NCBI RefSeq assembly: GCF_016632365.1
Contig: NZ_JAEPBH010000031.1
Coordinates: 13,721 to 55,919 of the forward strand
Origin: Tenebrionibacter intestinalis
Lineage (GTDB): Bacteria > Pseudomonadota > Gammaproteobacteria > Enterobacterales > Enterobacteriaceae
DNA: 42,199 bases
Direction of reading: 5' to 3'
Shown: piece after piece, positions 1-8,311 of the stretch
How positions within the stretch are numbered: position 1 is the first letter of the stretch
Layout of the letters: the number at the start of each line of letters is the position of its first letter
Made by a program: the position numbers and the translations under genes
The notes under the pieces: generated by a model
Told to the model about the DNA's origin: nothing
The model's input: the letters and a program-made list of their open reading frames with translations, nothing else
Databases searched by the model: none

Positions 1-108
1 TGGATGGATGAAAAAATAAAAAACACGGAAAATCAAAGGATTGATTTTCGCCTGCTTACCACAAAGAAGGAAAAAAACCGTTTTTTCCTTCTTTAACAAC
101 AATCTGAA
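1..108 (+). repeat. Intergenic palindromic repeat, copy A (left part cut by window edge)
   Basis: This is a member of a repeat family also found at 237-380, 22695-22814, 22815-22955 and (inverted) 28389-28521. Visible modules are GGATGGATGAA, an A-rich stretch, the imperfect palindrome AAAATCAAAGGATTGATTTT (CATTGATTTT in other copies), the constant GCCTGCTTACCACAAAG, and a long hairpin with arms AAAGAAGGAAAAA / TTTTTTCCTTCTTT around positions 63-94. It ends in AACAACAATCTGAAG. The first module, with the CATCCTG/CAGGATG stem, is lost at the window edge. No coding content is seen. Confidence 0.75.
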
Positions 109-216
109 GCGGATAAAAATACTTTTTTGCCCGTTTCTTCGCTATGTACGCTGAAACACGCGCTCTGAGCGACGTTATCGCCAGCCCCGAATACGCGCCG
201 ACAAAACCAACAAAAA

Positions 217-234
217 CCCCCCTTTTCAGGGGGG
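217..234. terminator. C6/G6 hairpin next to repeat copy B
   Basis: A perfect six-base stem of C and G with a six-base loop (TTTTCA), preceded by an A5 run. Read on the minus strand the A-run becomes a T5 run following the stem, so it can act as an intrinsic terminator for nudE, which ends at 460 on that strand. Confidence 0.5.
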
Positions 235-236
235 CC

Positions 237-380
237 GAGGCTGCTGACAACCCCCATCCTGACGCGGACAGGATAGATGAAACACAATAAAAAATAAGTA
301 AAATCAATGCATTGATTTTCGCCTGCTTACCACAAAGAAGGAAAAACCCCGTTTTTCCTTCTTTGTCAACACTCTGAGAC
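237..380 (+). repeat. Intergenic palindromic repeat, copy B
   Basis: A full-length copy of about 144 bp. It starts GAGGCTGCTGACAAC and ends TTTGTCAACACTCTGAGAC, so its ends form an imperfect inverted repeat. Inside are three palindromes in order: CATCCTG...CAGGAT, AAAATCAATGCATTGATTTT (perfect), and the AAGAAGGAAAAA / TTTTTCCTTCTT hairpin with loop CCCCG. It lies 80 bp beyond the nudE stop codon. Confidence 0.8.
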
Positions 381-459
381 CTTCTGTTCAGGGGAGGCCA
401 ATGTGCTTTATTAAGTCCTTTTTCGCTAAAGAGCGCGGCCATATCCGCTGCGCGCGAAG

Positions 460-1017
460 TCAGGCCCGCCCCTGCGCTTTCAACCATTCCCGTACCAGAA
501 ATAGCGCGCTGATATTACGCGCTTCGTTAAAATCCGTCTCATTAAGCAGCCCCAGCAGATTATCTACAGGCCAGCGAACCTGCGCCAGCGGCTCAGGTTC
601 GTCGCCCTGGAGCGATTCCGGGTACAACTCCTCCGCCACCACAATATTCATCAGACTGGAGAAGTATGAAGGCGCCATACCGACCTTTTTCAGGAAGGTA
701 AACTTTACTGCGCCAAAGCCCACTTCCTCTTTCAGCTCGCGATTTGCCGCTTCGTTTACCGTTTCACCGGGGTCAATCAGCCCTTTAGCAAAACCCAGCT
801 CATAGCTTTCCGTGCCCACAGCATACTCACGAATCAGGATAAGTTGGTTATCCACAACCGGGATAATCATAACGGCCTCACGCCCGCTTGAGCGCATACG
901 TTCATAAACGCGCCGCTCGCCGTTGCTGAACTCAAGATCCACCGCTTCAACATTAAACAGGCGCGAGCGCGCCACCGTTTCCACATGGAGGATTTTTGGT
1001 TTTTTCAGATTATGCAT
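460..1017 (-). CDS. nudE: ADP compounds hydrolase NudE (Nudix hydrolase)
   Basis: Nudix pyrophosphatase that hydrolyses ADP-ribose, NADH and diadenosine polyphosphates in the cytoplasm (function known for E. coli NudE). The sequence shows a complete Nudix box, G-x5-E-x7-REUxEExGU, at about residues 79-101 (GLIDPGE...RELKEEVGF), plus the family signature EYAVGTESYELGFAKG just before it. The C-terminus DFNEARNISALFLVREWL matches E. coli NudE. I chose the ATG giving MHNLKKPKIL (185 aa, close to the usual 186). An upstream in-frame ATG at 1044 would add nine residues, and neither start has a clear Shine-Dalgarno sequence, so the start is uncertain. It is divergent from igaA, as in E. coli. Confidence 0.95.
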   Translation of the reverse strand: MHNLKKPKILHVETVARSRLFNVEAVDLEFSNGERRVYERMRSSGREAVMIIPVVDNQLILIREYAVGTESYELGFAKGLIDPGETVNEAANRELKEEVGFGAVKFTFLKKVGMAPSYFSSLMNIVVAEELYPESLQGDEPEPLAQVRWPVDNLLGLLNETDFNEARNISALFLVREWLKAQGRA

Positions 1018-1424
1018 CCTGATAAGACCGGTAATGAAACACATCTGTTATTGTGCTGTATCGCGCATGGTTTCGGCAACGCAAATCGTTTCGCCTAAAT
1101 TTCAAGCAAGCATGATGATGCTAATATGTATATTCAGTAAATTTATCAAGGAAATGGAATCCATCTGAGAATTTGCTTATATTTCATCGCGCATACCTCT
1201 GCTATTATATTTACTTTACTGGATATGCCAGAAATGATTCGCTTTGCACTTACCAAATCTGCAAAGCCAGCACGGAAGCTTTCATCAGCCTGTCACGAGT
1301 CATCTCCGACGCTGCTATCAGGACGTAAAAAGTATACCGGGCCGTACGCCATACCTGCCAGAATCCATTATCACGCCGAAAGGTTGAGAACTGCTGCGCT
1401 TGAAAAATATGACGATGGTTTGAC
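1018..1424. promoter_or_regulatory. Divergent nudE/igaA intergenic region
   Basis: A stretch of 407 bp without a convincing gene. It must hold the divergent promoters of nudE and igaA. A TATTAT hexamer at 1203-1208 is a plausible -10 element for igaA, but I cannot identify a well-spaced -35. A 67-codon reading frame at 1225-1428 has no recognisable features or ribosome site, and I do not call it. Confidence 0.4.
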
Positions 1425-3560
1425 GTGAAAAGCATAAACACTGTATCCATTTTTATTGCAGCGATGCTCGTGTGTCTGGTCATTGCGGTCTGGCTGTTTC
1501 GCCGCGTGCTGCAGTTACGCCACGGCCAGCCTGCATCCGTTTTTGCCGGCGCAGAAAAACGGCCGTTAAACGAGCAAGAGCGCGCCGCAATAGAAGGCTA
1601 TCTTGATTCTCTGACCGATTCAGGCATTTCTCCGGCCGGCGCGGCAACGCTTACGCTTAACGCCAGCAGCAACACGGTTCTCTCTTTTACCCGCTCGATC
1701 ACACGCTATGGCTTGTCAACCGACGATCCTAATAAGTGGCGCTATTATCTTGACTCCGTTGAAGTGCATCTCCCACCGTTCTGGGAGCAATACATTACCA
1801 ATGATAATAATATTGAGCTTATTCGCACCGAAACACTGCCGCTCATCATTGCCCTCAACGGCCACACGCTGCAGGAGTATCGCAGCGAAGCTAAAAAATT
1901 CACCCTTGAGCGCAGTGAAGGCCTCCAGGCGTCTATTCGCGGCAAAGAAAGCGAGCAAATCGAGCTGCTTAATATTCGACAGGAAACCCACGAAGAGCAT
2001 GCTCTGAGCCGGCCAGACGGCCTGCGCGAAGCGTTTCTTATTGTTGGGGCGTTTCTGTTGTCATTTCTGTGCGTGATAAGCCCCGGGGTTATGGTGCCCT
2101 GGCTGCTGGGCGGCGCGATCATGCTGCTGGCGGCGGCGATGTGGGGGCTGTTCGCGCCGCCGGCAAAAAATACGCTACGTGAAATACACTGTCTGCGCGG
2201 CACTCCCAGGCGCTGGGGCCTGTTTGGCGAATCCAATCAGGAGCAAAACAACAATATTTCCCTTGGCATTATCGATCTGATTTACCCGCCGCACTGGCAG
2301 CCGTTTATCGCCCACGATCTGGGAAATAAAACCGATATTGATATCTATCTGGACCGCCAGGTTGTGCGTCAGGGCCGTTTTTTATCGCTGCATGATGAAG
2401 TAACGAACTTTCCGCTACAGCAGTGGATGCGTAATCTGACCATCGCTATCGGCGCGCTGCTTATCCTGTTGATGCTGATGCTGTGGGCGCCGCTGGAAAT
2501 GCCGCTTAAAATGACCCTTTCGTGGCTTAAAGGCGCGCAAACCATTGAGACAGTCTGTGTTGAAGCGCTGGAGAAAATCAATGTCCGCGTTGGCGATACG
2601 CTGCGCGTCAGCGGCACAGGCATGTGCAATATCCAACTTCCCAATACCTATACGCCGCGCCAGAACTCTCCGTTTACGCCTTTCGATTGCTCACAAATCG
2701 TCTGGAATAGCGCGCAAACGGCGCCGCTACCGGAATCTGATATTGTAGAAAAAGCCATCGCGCTGTCGGATACGGTGAATAAGCAGCTCCATCCTGACCC
2801 TGGCAACGACGATAATAGCAAAGTCAGCCCGCAGCTTGCCTTAGCCATTCAAAAATCCGGCATGGTGCTGCTATACGACTTCTCAGATATTGTGCTGAAA
2901 ACACAGGCGCTGTGTATCAGCCCTGACGAGTGCGTACGCCTGAAAAATGCGCTGGTCAATCTGGGTAACAGCAAAAGCTGGGATGCGCTACTTCGTCGCG
3001 CCAGAAACGGCAAACTCAACGGCCTCAACGTTATCCTGCGCCCGGTTAGCGCTGAATCGCTGGAAAACCTGGTTGCCACCTCTACAGCGCCGTTCTTTAT
3101 ACGCGAGACCGCGCGCGCGGCCCAGGCGCTCAACAGCCCGGCTCCCGGCGGGTTTGTCATTATTAGCGATGAAGGCGCCGATCTTGTGGATCAGGCGCTG
3201 CCGCCAATGTCGCTTTACGATTATCCTCCCCGCGAGCAGTGGCATGAGTTTCAGCGGCTGGCCACCATGCTGACAAATACGCCGTTTAGCGCCGAAGGCA
3301 TTATTACCAGCATTCAGACCGATGCTAACGGCACGCGGCACGTCACGTTGCACAGCATCCCGGACAGCGTTGGACAATGGCGTTTTGTGGGCACCACCCT
3401 GCTGTTTTTCGTGCTGGTTTCCTCATTTATTGTCAACGGCATACTGGCCGTGCGGCGCTACCAGCGTTACCGCCATCGTCTGACGTCTATCCATCAGTAT
3501 TATGAAAGCTGCTTTAATCCAAGGCTGCTGCCGCAAACGGATGACGACCCTCTTTACTGA
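1425..3560 (+). CDS. igaA: IgaA (YrfF), membrane attenuator of the Rcs phosphorelay
   Basis: Inner-membrane protein that represses the Rcs envelope-stress phosphorelay through contact with RcsD and is essential in Salmonella (family knowledge). Its 711 residues match the family length, with landmarks such as YGLSTDDPNKWRYYLDS, LREIHCLRGTPRRWGLFGE and LNSPAPGGF conserved against E. coli YrfF. Membrane segments are visible near residues 5-26, a hairpin at about 203-245, one near 336-358 and a last one near 652-675. The large segment between the last two is the periplasmic domain and contains several cysteines (for example GMCNIQLP and the CISPDECVRL region). The chosen start is GTG, giving MKSINTVSIF, with only a weak ribosome site; an internal ATG at 1464 would cut into the first membrane segment. 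yrfG follows after 116 bp. Confidence 0.97.
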   Translation: MKSINTVSIFIAAMLVCLVIAVWLFRRVLQLRHGQPASVFAGAEKRPLNEQERAAIEGYLDSLTDSGISPAGAATLTLNASSNTVLSFTRSITRYGLSTDDPNKWRYYLDSVEVHLPPFWEQYITNDNNIELIRTETLPLIIALNGHTLQEYRSEAKKFTLERSEGLQASIRGKESEQIELLNIRQETHEEHALSRPDGLREAFLIVGAFLLSFLCVISPGVMVPWLLGGAIMLLAAAMWGLFAPPAKNTLREIHCLRGTPRRWGLFGESNQEQNNNISLGIIDLIYPPHWQPFIAHDLGNKTDIDIYLDRQVVRQGRFLSLHDEVTNFPLQQWMRNLTIAIGALLILLMLMLWAPLEMPLKMTLSWLKGAQTIETVCVEALEKINVRVGDTLRVSGTGMCNIQLPNTYTPRQNSPFTPFDCSQIVWNSAQTAPLPESDIVEKAIALSDTVNKQLHPDPGNDDNSKVSPQLALAIQKSGMVLLYDFSDIVLKTQALCISPDECVRLKNALVNLGNSKSWDALLRRARNGKLNGLNVILRPVSAESLENLVATSTAPFFIRETARAAQALNSPAPGGFVIISDEGADLVDQALPPMSLYDYPPREQWHEFQRLATMLTNTPFSAEGIITSIQTDANGTRHVTLHSIPDSVGQWRFVGTTLLFFVLVSSFIVNGILAVRRYQRYRHRLTSIHQYYESCFNPRLLPQTDDDPLY

Positions 3561-3566
3561 GTAAAC

Positions 3567-3596
3567 GGGCCGGAAAGTTTTTCGTCTCGCCGGCCC
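3567..3596 (+). terminator. Hairpin after igaA
   Basis: GGGCCGG (3567-3573) pairs with CCGGCCC (3590-3596) around a 16-base loop, 7 bp after the igaA stop codon. No T-run follows the stem, so as an intrinsic terminator it is weak; it may instead protect the 3' end. Confidence 0.4.
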
Positions 3597-3676
3597 TTAC
3601 TTAACTTGTCTTTATACGCCTGTCGCCCTGTACACGTTGTGATACCCTGTTACGCCACTATTTTTCCGGAGCTTTC

Positions 3677-4348
3677 ATGAAAATCAACTGGCGCGACGTG
3701 GATACTGTTTTGCTGGATATGGACGGTACCCTGTTAGACCTGGCTTTCGATCGCTTTTTCTGGCTCTCGCTGGTGCCGGAAACGCTTAGCCGCAAACGCG
3801 GTATTTCCGTTGAGGCGGCCACGGCGCTAATAAACCAGGAATACCACGCCGTGCGGCATACGCTAAACTGGTATTGTCTGGATTACTGGAGCGAGCGCCT
3901 GGCGCTGGATATTCATGCCATGACCCGCGAAATGGGGCCGCGCGCCACGCTGCGCGACGATACAATACCGTTTCTCCGTGCGCTAAAGGCCTGCGGCAAA
4001 CGTCGTATTCTGCTCACGAACGCCCACCCGCATAATCTGGCGGTAAAGCTTGAGCATACCGGCCTGGCCCGACACCTTGATTTATTACTTTCCACCCATA
4101 CATTTGGTTATCCGAAGGAAGACGAGCGGCTTTGGCAGGCCGTGGCGGCCCATACCGGTCTGGAGGCGGCGCGAACGCTGTTTATCGACGATTGCGAACC
4201 TATTCTGGATGCCGCCTCGCAGTATGGCATTCGCTACTGTCTGGGCGTCACAAACCCGGACTCCGGCACAGCAGAGAAAGCCTGGACGCGCTATCCGGCG
4301 CTGGGCGACTATCGCCGCCTGATCCCTGCACTATCGGAGCAGATATGA
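3677..4348 (+). CDS. yrfG: GMP/IMP nucleotidase YrfG (HAD superfamily)
   Basis: HAD-family 5'-nucleotidase, reported in E. coli to dephosphorylate purine monophosphates such as GMP and IMP. Motif I is DMDGTLLD with nucleophile Asp14 and general acid/base Asp16. Motif II is ILLTNA, the motif III lysine lies in FGYPKED, and motif IV is FIDDCE. The cap region between motifs I and II is helical and carries the YxAVRHTLNWYCLDYWSERL stretch typical of YrfG. At 223 aa it has the usual length (about 222). The start ATG lies 7 bp after a GGAG ribosome site (CCGGAGCTTTC). The last codon overlaps the hslR start in ATGA, so the two are probably translationally coupled. Confidence 0.95.
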   Translation: MKINWRDVDTVLLDMDGTLLDLAFDRFFWLSLVPETLSRKRGISVEAATALINQEYHAVRHTLNWYCLDYWSERLALDIHAMTREMGPRATLRDDTIPFLRALKACGKRRILLTNAHPHNLAVKLEHTGLARHLDLLLSTHTFGYPKEDERLWQAVAAHTGLEAARTLFIDDCEPILDAASQYGIRYCLGVTNPDSGTAEKAWTRYPALGDYRRLIPALSEQI

Positions 4349-4746
4349 AGGAAAAACCAACCGAAGGCGTACGTCTCGATAAATGGCTGTGGGCGGCGCG
4401 CTTTTATAAAACGCGCGCGCTGGCCAGAGAGATGATTGAAGGCGGCAAGGTGCACTATAACGGACAGCGCAGCAAGCCGAGCAAAATCGTTGAAGAAGGC
4501 GCGCAACTCTCGCTTCGCCAGGGTAACGACCGGCGAGATGTCGTGGTGAAGGCCATTAGCGACAAACGTCGACCCGCCAACGAAGCGGGGCTGCTGTATG
4601 AAGAAACAGCGCAAAGTATCGAAACGCGTGAAAAACTTGCGCAGGCGCGCAAACTCAATGCGCTGACAATGCCTCACCCTGAACGACGCCCGGATAAAAA
4701 AGAGCGTCGCGATCTGATGAAATTTAAGTATGGCGATCGCGAATAA
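4345..4746 (+). CDS. hslR: Heat-shock protein 15 (HslR), ribosome-associated RNA-binding S4 protein
   Basis: Hsp15 binds stalled 50S subunits that still carry a nascent chain and helps recycle them (known for E. coli). The N-terminal S4 RNA-binding domain (about residues 9-70) starts with [19 protein letters not shown] and contains [20 protein letters not shown]. The C-terminal tail is rich in basic residues ([24 protein letters not shown]). Length is 133 aa, as in E. coli. The start ATG overlaps the yrfG stop codon by four bases; a longer reading frame to 4132 in the same phase is only an open extension inside yrfG. hslO follows after 23 bp, giving a yrfG-hslR-hslO operon. Confidence 0.97.
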   Translation: MKEKPTEGVRLDKWLWAARFYKTRALAREMIEGGKVHYNGQRSKPSKIVEEGAQLSLRQGNDRRDVVVKAISDKRRPANEAGLLYEETAQSIETREKLAQARKLNALTMPHPERRPDKKERRDLMKFKYGDRE

Positions 4747-4769
4747 GTTCGCCCCGAGAGAGAATGACT

Positions 4770-5648
4770 ATGGCTCAACATGACCAGCTACACCGCTACT
4801 TATTTGAAAACCACGCCGTACGCGGCGAACTGGTGACGGTATCTGAAACCTGGCAGCATATACTGGAAAACCACGACTACCCGCAACCGGTGAAAAACGT
4901 GCTGGGCGAGCTGTTGGTCGCCACCAGCCTGCTCACCGCCACGCTTAAGTTCGACGGCGACATCACTGTTCAACTCCAGGGGGACGGTCCGTTGACGCTG
5001 GCGGTTATCAACGGTAATAACAACCAACAAATGCGCGGCGTCGCGCGCATGCAGGGCGCCATCCCGCAAGACGCAGACCTGAAAACGTTGGTCGGCAACG
5101 GCTACCTGGTTATTACTATCACGCCGCAGGACGGCGAGCGCTATCAGGGCGTGGTTGGGCTGGAAGGCGATACGCTGGCCGAATGTCTGGAAGACTACTT
5201 TATGCGTTCCGAACAATTGCCGACTCGCCTGTTTATCCGCACCGGCGATACCGATGGCAAGGCGGCGGCAGGCGGCCTGTTACTTCAGGTGCTGCCTGCG
5301 CAGAACGCTCAAACCGATGATTTCAACCATCTGGCCACGCTTACCGAAACCATTACCGCCGAAGAGCTGCTAACGCTACCGGCAAACGAGGTGCTGTGGC
5401 GTTTGTACCATGAAGAACACGTCACGCTTTACGACCCGCAGGACGTTGAATTCAAATGCACCTGCTCGCGCCAGCGCTGTGCCGATGCGCTTAAAACGCT
5501 ACCGGAAGATGAAATTAACGGCATTATCGCCGAAGATGGCGAAATTGATATGCACTGCGACTATTGCGGCAGCCATTACGTCTTCACAGCGATGGATATT
5601 GCCGCACTGCGCAATAATGCCGCGCCGGACGCGCCCCACATTCATTAA
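4770..5648 (+). CDS. hslO: Redox-regulated holdase chaperone Hsp33
   Basis: Cytoplasmic chaperone activated by oxidative unfolding. Zinc release and disulfide formation among four C-terminal cysteines turn it into a holdase for unfolding proteins. Those cysteines are visible as CTC (Cys230, Cys232) and CDYC (Cys263, Cys266), matching the family's CXC-X(27-32)-CXXC pattern. The N-terminal substrate domain is conserved ([46 protein letters not shown]). I chose the ATG giving [10 protein letters not shown] (292 aa, as in the family) because the GAGAGAG ribosome site is about 9 bp upstream. An ATG two codons earlier (4764) sits too close to it. Confidence 0.97.
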   Translation: MAQHDQLHRYLFENHAVRGELVTVSETWQHILENHDYPQPVKNVLGELLVATSLLTATLKFDGDITVQLQGDGPLTLAVINGNNNQQMRGVARMQGAIPQDADLKTLVGNGYLVITITPQDGERYQGVVGLEGDTLAECLEDYFMRSEQLPTRLFIRTGDTDGKAAAGGLLLQVLPAQNAQTDDFNHLATLTETITAEELLTLPANEVLWRLYHEEHVTLYDPQDVEFKCTCSRQRCADALKTLPEDEINGIIAEDGEIDMHCDYCGSHYVFTAMDIAALRNNAAPDAPHIH

Positions 5649-5949
5649 ACGACAGCCCCTGCTTTTCGCGCCTCTTCCTGTTTCCAGAGGCGCGTTTCAT
5701 CGAATATTCCCCAGGAAAGCGCTTACACTCACAAATTATCCGTTTACTGATGCGCGTCTTATCATATTCGGATAATTTCCCCCGCCGTAGATCAAAATGC
5801 TGTCATACTTTGACGCGTTGTTATCGGCCTCAGGGCCTTCTTACCTTTCAGCCTGAAGTTTCACGCAGATCTGTAACGTCGGTCGCGGCCAAAATCACCT
5901 GTAACGCCCTACAATTTAAAACAATATAAGTTAGCAAAGGAGCAGTGAC
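5649..5949. promoter_or_regulatory. hslO-pckA intergenic region with terminator and inverted repeat
   Basis: A 301-bp gap. A perfect 9-bp stem CGCGCCTCT/AGAGGCGCG (5667-5694) followed by TTTC is a likely terminator of the hslO operon. Further on, AAATTATCCG (5733-5742) is repeated inverted as CGGATAATTT (5769-5778), 36 bp centre to centre, which could be a regulator-binding pair upstream of pckA. The pckA ribosome site AAAGGAG ends 6 bp before its ATG. Confidence 0.5.
5667..5698 (+). terminator. Terminator-like hairpin after hslO
   Basis: Nine paired bases (CGCGCCTCT with AGAGGCGCG) around a ten-base loop, followed by TTTC. It lies 19 bp after the hslO stop codon and fits the end of the yrfG-hslR-hslO transcript. 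Confidence 0.6.
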
Positions 5950-7569
5950 ATGCACGCCAGTGGCATTTCCCCTCAGGACCTCTTGCAATATGGCATTCAT
6001 AACGTCGTCGACGTAATCTATAACCCCAATTACGACTCGCTTTTCCAGGAAGAGATGGCTCCGGGCCTGGAAGGATTTGAACGCGGGACGCTGACAAACC
6101 TGGGCGCTGTTGCCGTCGATACCGGCATTTTCACGGGGCGTTCCCCAAAAGATAAGTATATTGTGCGCGACGACACCACCCGCGACACCCTGTGGTGGGC
6201 GGATAATGGCAAAGGCAAAAACGATAACAAACCGCTTTCTCAGGAAACCTGGCAGCAACTGAAAGGCCTGGTCACACAACAGCTATCCGGTAAGCGCCTT
6301 TTTATCATCGACGCTTTTTGCGGCGCAAATGCCGACACCCGCCTGTCCGTACGTTTTATTACTGAAGTCGCCTGGCAGGCGCATTTTGTGAAAAACATGT
6401 TTATTCGCCCTACAGAGCAGGAGTTGCAAAACTTTAAGCCTGACTTTGTCGTGATGAACGGCGCAAAATGTACTAATCCACAGTGGCGGGAGCAGGGGCT
6501 GAATTCAGAGAATTTTATCGCCTTCAACCTTACCGAACGCATGCAGCTTATTGGCGGCACCTGGTATGGCGGCGAAATGAAAAAAGGCATGTTCGCCATC
6601 ATGAATTATCTGCTGCCGCTGCGCGGCATCGCCTCCATGCACTGCTCGGCAAACGTCGGTGAAAAAGGCGATGTAGCCATATTTTTCGGCCTGTCCGGCA
6701 CGGGGAAAACCACACTCTCCACCGACCCTAAACGCCGCCTGATTGGCGATGACGAACACGGCTGGGATGACGATGGCGTGTTTAACTTCGAAGGCGGCTG
6801 TTACGCTAAAACCATCCGTCTGTCTGAAGAAGCGGAGCCGGATATCTATCGCGCGATCCGCCGCGATGCGCTGCTGGAAAACGTAAGCGTCCGGGCTGAT
6901 GGTTCAATTGATTTTGACGATGCCGCTAAAACCGAAAATACCCGCGTCTCTTACCCTATTTACCATATTGAAAACATCGTTAAGCCCATCTCTAAAGCGG
7001 GTCACGCGACAAAAGTCATCTTCCTGACCGCAGACGCGTTTGGCGTGCTGCCGCCGGTTTCACGCCTGACGGCTAACCAGACGCAGTACCACTTTTTATC
7101 TGGCTTCACCGCTAAGCTTGCCGGCACCGAACGCGGCGTAACGGAGCCCACGCCAACCTTCTCAGCCTGTTTCGGCGCCGCATTTTTGACGCTGCACCCA
7201 ACGCAATATGCTGAAGTGCTGGTGAAGCGTATGCAGGCCGCAGGCGCACAGGCCTATCTGGTCAATACGGGTTGGAACGGCGCCGGCAAGCGCATCTCGA
7301 TTAAGGATACCCGCGCAATTATTGACGCCATCCTTGAAGGCGCGCTCGACGATGCTGAAACTTTTACCCTGCCGCTATTCAACCTGGCTATTCCCACGGC
7401 GCTGCCGGGCGTCGATCCCAGTATACTTGACCCGCGCAATACGTGGCCTTCAGCCCAGGCATGGCAGGAAAAAGCCTCGCATCTGGCAAATCTGTTCGTG
7501 GATAATTTTTCAAAATACACCGACACGCCTGCCGGGCGTGCGCTCATCAGCGCCGGGCCGCAGCTTTGA
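5950..7569 (+). CDS. pckA: Phosphoenolpyruvate carboxykinase (ATP)
   Basis: Catalyses oxaloacetate + ATP to PEP + CO2 + ADP, the committed gluconeogenic step from C4 acids. At 539 residues it is one shorter than E. coli PckA and aligns along its full length. The kinase P-loop GLSGTGKT places Lys253 on the nucleotide phosphates. Other landmarks are the metal and oxaloacetate site around [11 protein letters not shown] and [24 protein letters not shown], and the substrate arginine in [10 protein letters not shown]. The start ATG follows an AAAGGAG ribosome site. In E. coli envZ lies directly downstream; here a T2SS locus is inserted between the two, and a strong terminator follows the pckA stop codon. 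Confidence 0.98.
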   Translation: MHASGISPQDLLQYGIHNVVDVIYNPNYDSLFQEEMAPGLEGFERGTLTNLGAVAVDTGIFTGRSPKDKYIVRDDTTRDTLWWADNGKGKNDNKPLSQETWQQLKGLVTQQLSGKRLFIIDAFCGANADTRLSVRFITEVAWQAHFVKNMFIRPTEQELQNFKPDFVVMNGAKCTNPQWREQGLNSENFIAFNLTERMQLIGGTWYGGEMKKGMFAIMNYLLPLRGIASMHCSANVGEKGDVAIFFGLSGTGKTTLSTDPKRRLIGDDEHGWDDDGVFNFEGGCYAKTIRLSEEAEPDIYRAIRRDALLENVSVRADGSIDFDDAAKTENTRVSYPIYHIENIVKPISKAGHATKVIFLTADAFGVLPPVSRLTANQTQYHFLSGFTAKLAGTERGVTEPTPTFSACFGAAFLTLHPTQYAEVLVKRMQAAGAQAYLVNTGWNGAGKRISIKDTRAIIDAILEGALDDAETFTLPLFNLAIPTALPGVDPSILDPRNTWPSAQAWQEKASHLANLFVDNFSKYTDTPAGRALISAGPQL

Positions 7570-7585
7570 TAACCACAAACTGATA

Positions 7586-7613
7586 TTGCCCGCCCTGCGG
7601 CGGGCAAATTTTT
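7586..7613 (+). terminator. Rho-independent terminator of pckA
   Basis: TTGCCCGCC pairs with GGCGGGCAA around a short CTGC-type loop, followed by ATTTTT. It lies 17 bp after the pckA stop codon and has the classical GC stem plus T-run. Confidence 0.9.
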
Positions 7614-7833
7614 GGCTATCGACCATGCGCCCCTGACGGGCCGCGTCGCAGCGCCGTAAATCACCGGCCGCCTGAATATCTTCAACGCGCCAGCAAATAA
7701 GGCGGCCGCCCAACGCCTGATCGATGGGCTACGCCCCGCGCTGGCGGCAAAACCAAACCATTGCTTTTCGGCTGACAGCCGCAAAGCAGGCAAAACCACG
7801 CTTTGCCAACCATCAGGGAGCAGTGTTATAAAA
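7614..7833. other. pckA-gspS spacer with small hairpin
   Basis: About 220 bp with no convincing gene; reading frames on the minus strand here are continuations antisense to pckA. GGCAAA/TTTGCC (7789-7807) with loop ACCACGC forms a small hairpin just upstream of the gspS ribosome region. It resembles the larger GGGCAAAACCACGTTTTGCCC hairpin at 28362-28388. A promoter for gspS is expected here but I cannot pinpoint one. Confidence 0.4.
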
Positions 7834-8190
7834 ATGGATAAATGTATGCGCAACGTCTTGCTACTCAGCCTCATCTTCCCCGTACTACTTACCGCCTGCC
7901 ACCAGCGCTACCCGCAAACCCAGCGTCTGCAAATCGCCTCGCTCATTGCAGGCGCGCGCTATCTGAAGCAGCAGTGCGGCCGCGGCGATTTTCCCGGCGA
8001 TGGGCAGATAGAACAGAGCGCCTACCGCGCAGCGCGCCATCGTGGCTGGTCGCCCTCAGCGGACATTCGCCCCTACAGCGAGCGGCTCTATCAGGGGCTA
8101 TTGAAAGACGCCACCCCGCCGGCCACCCAGTGCGCCGAATTCAGCCAGTTGCTACAGCCTTTTATCGCCACGCTGCCGGTAAAAAGTTAA
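7834..8190 (+). CDS. gspS: Type II secretion pilotin lipoprotein, GspS (PulS/OutS family)
   Basis: Pilotins bind the C-terminal tail of the GspD secretin, guide it through the Lol pathway and place it in the outer membrane. This 118-residue protein has a lipoprotein signal peptide ending LLTAC (lipidated Cys22). His at position +2 is compatible with outer-membrane sorting. The mature part is all-helical in character with two further cysteines, Cys48 (YLKQQCGRGDFP) and Cys100 (PATQCAEF), spaced like the PulS/OutS disulfide. The stretches ASLIAGARYLKQQC and RLYQGLLKDATP fit that family. It lies convergent to gspO at the distal end of the gsp operon. A GGGAG sits 13 bp upstream of the chosen ATG, so the ATG at 7846 (residue 5) is also possible. 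Confidence 0.8.
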   Translation: MDKCMRNVLLLSLIFPVLLTACHQRYPQTQRLQIASLIAGARYLKQQCGRGDFPGDGQIEQSAYRAARHRGWSPSADIRPYSERLYQGLLKDATPPATQCAEFSQLLQPFIATLPVKS

Positions 8191-8311
8191 AAAAGCGATA
8201 AATCTACCGGCGATATACGCCCGCCAAATAATGGATAACGCCTGGCCCGAAACGTCATGTAGCGGCAACCGACGAATACGCTACTGCCCGGCTTCACACC
8301 GTAACCCCGAA

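Noticed and set aside
1-400. CRISPR-like or insertion-sequence interpretation of the repeats
   Set aside because: Copies are dispersed, 120-144 bp long and palindromic with no spacers of uniform size. No cas gene or transposase is seen in the window.
401-805. 134-codon plus-strand frame opposite nudE
   Set aside because: Antisense to the conserved nudE coding sequence with a composition expected of a shadow frame.
1225-1428. 67-codon plus-strand frame upstream of igaA
   Set aside because: No recognisable motif or ribosome site, and it runs into the igaA start; more likely promoter/leader DNA.
7254-7874. Long minus-strand open frame (206 codons) antisense to the end of pckA and the pckA-gspS gap
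   Set aside because: It overlaps a clearly real gene, has an arginine/serine-rich low-information product typical of antisense frames in GC-rich DNA, and lacks a ribosome site.
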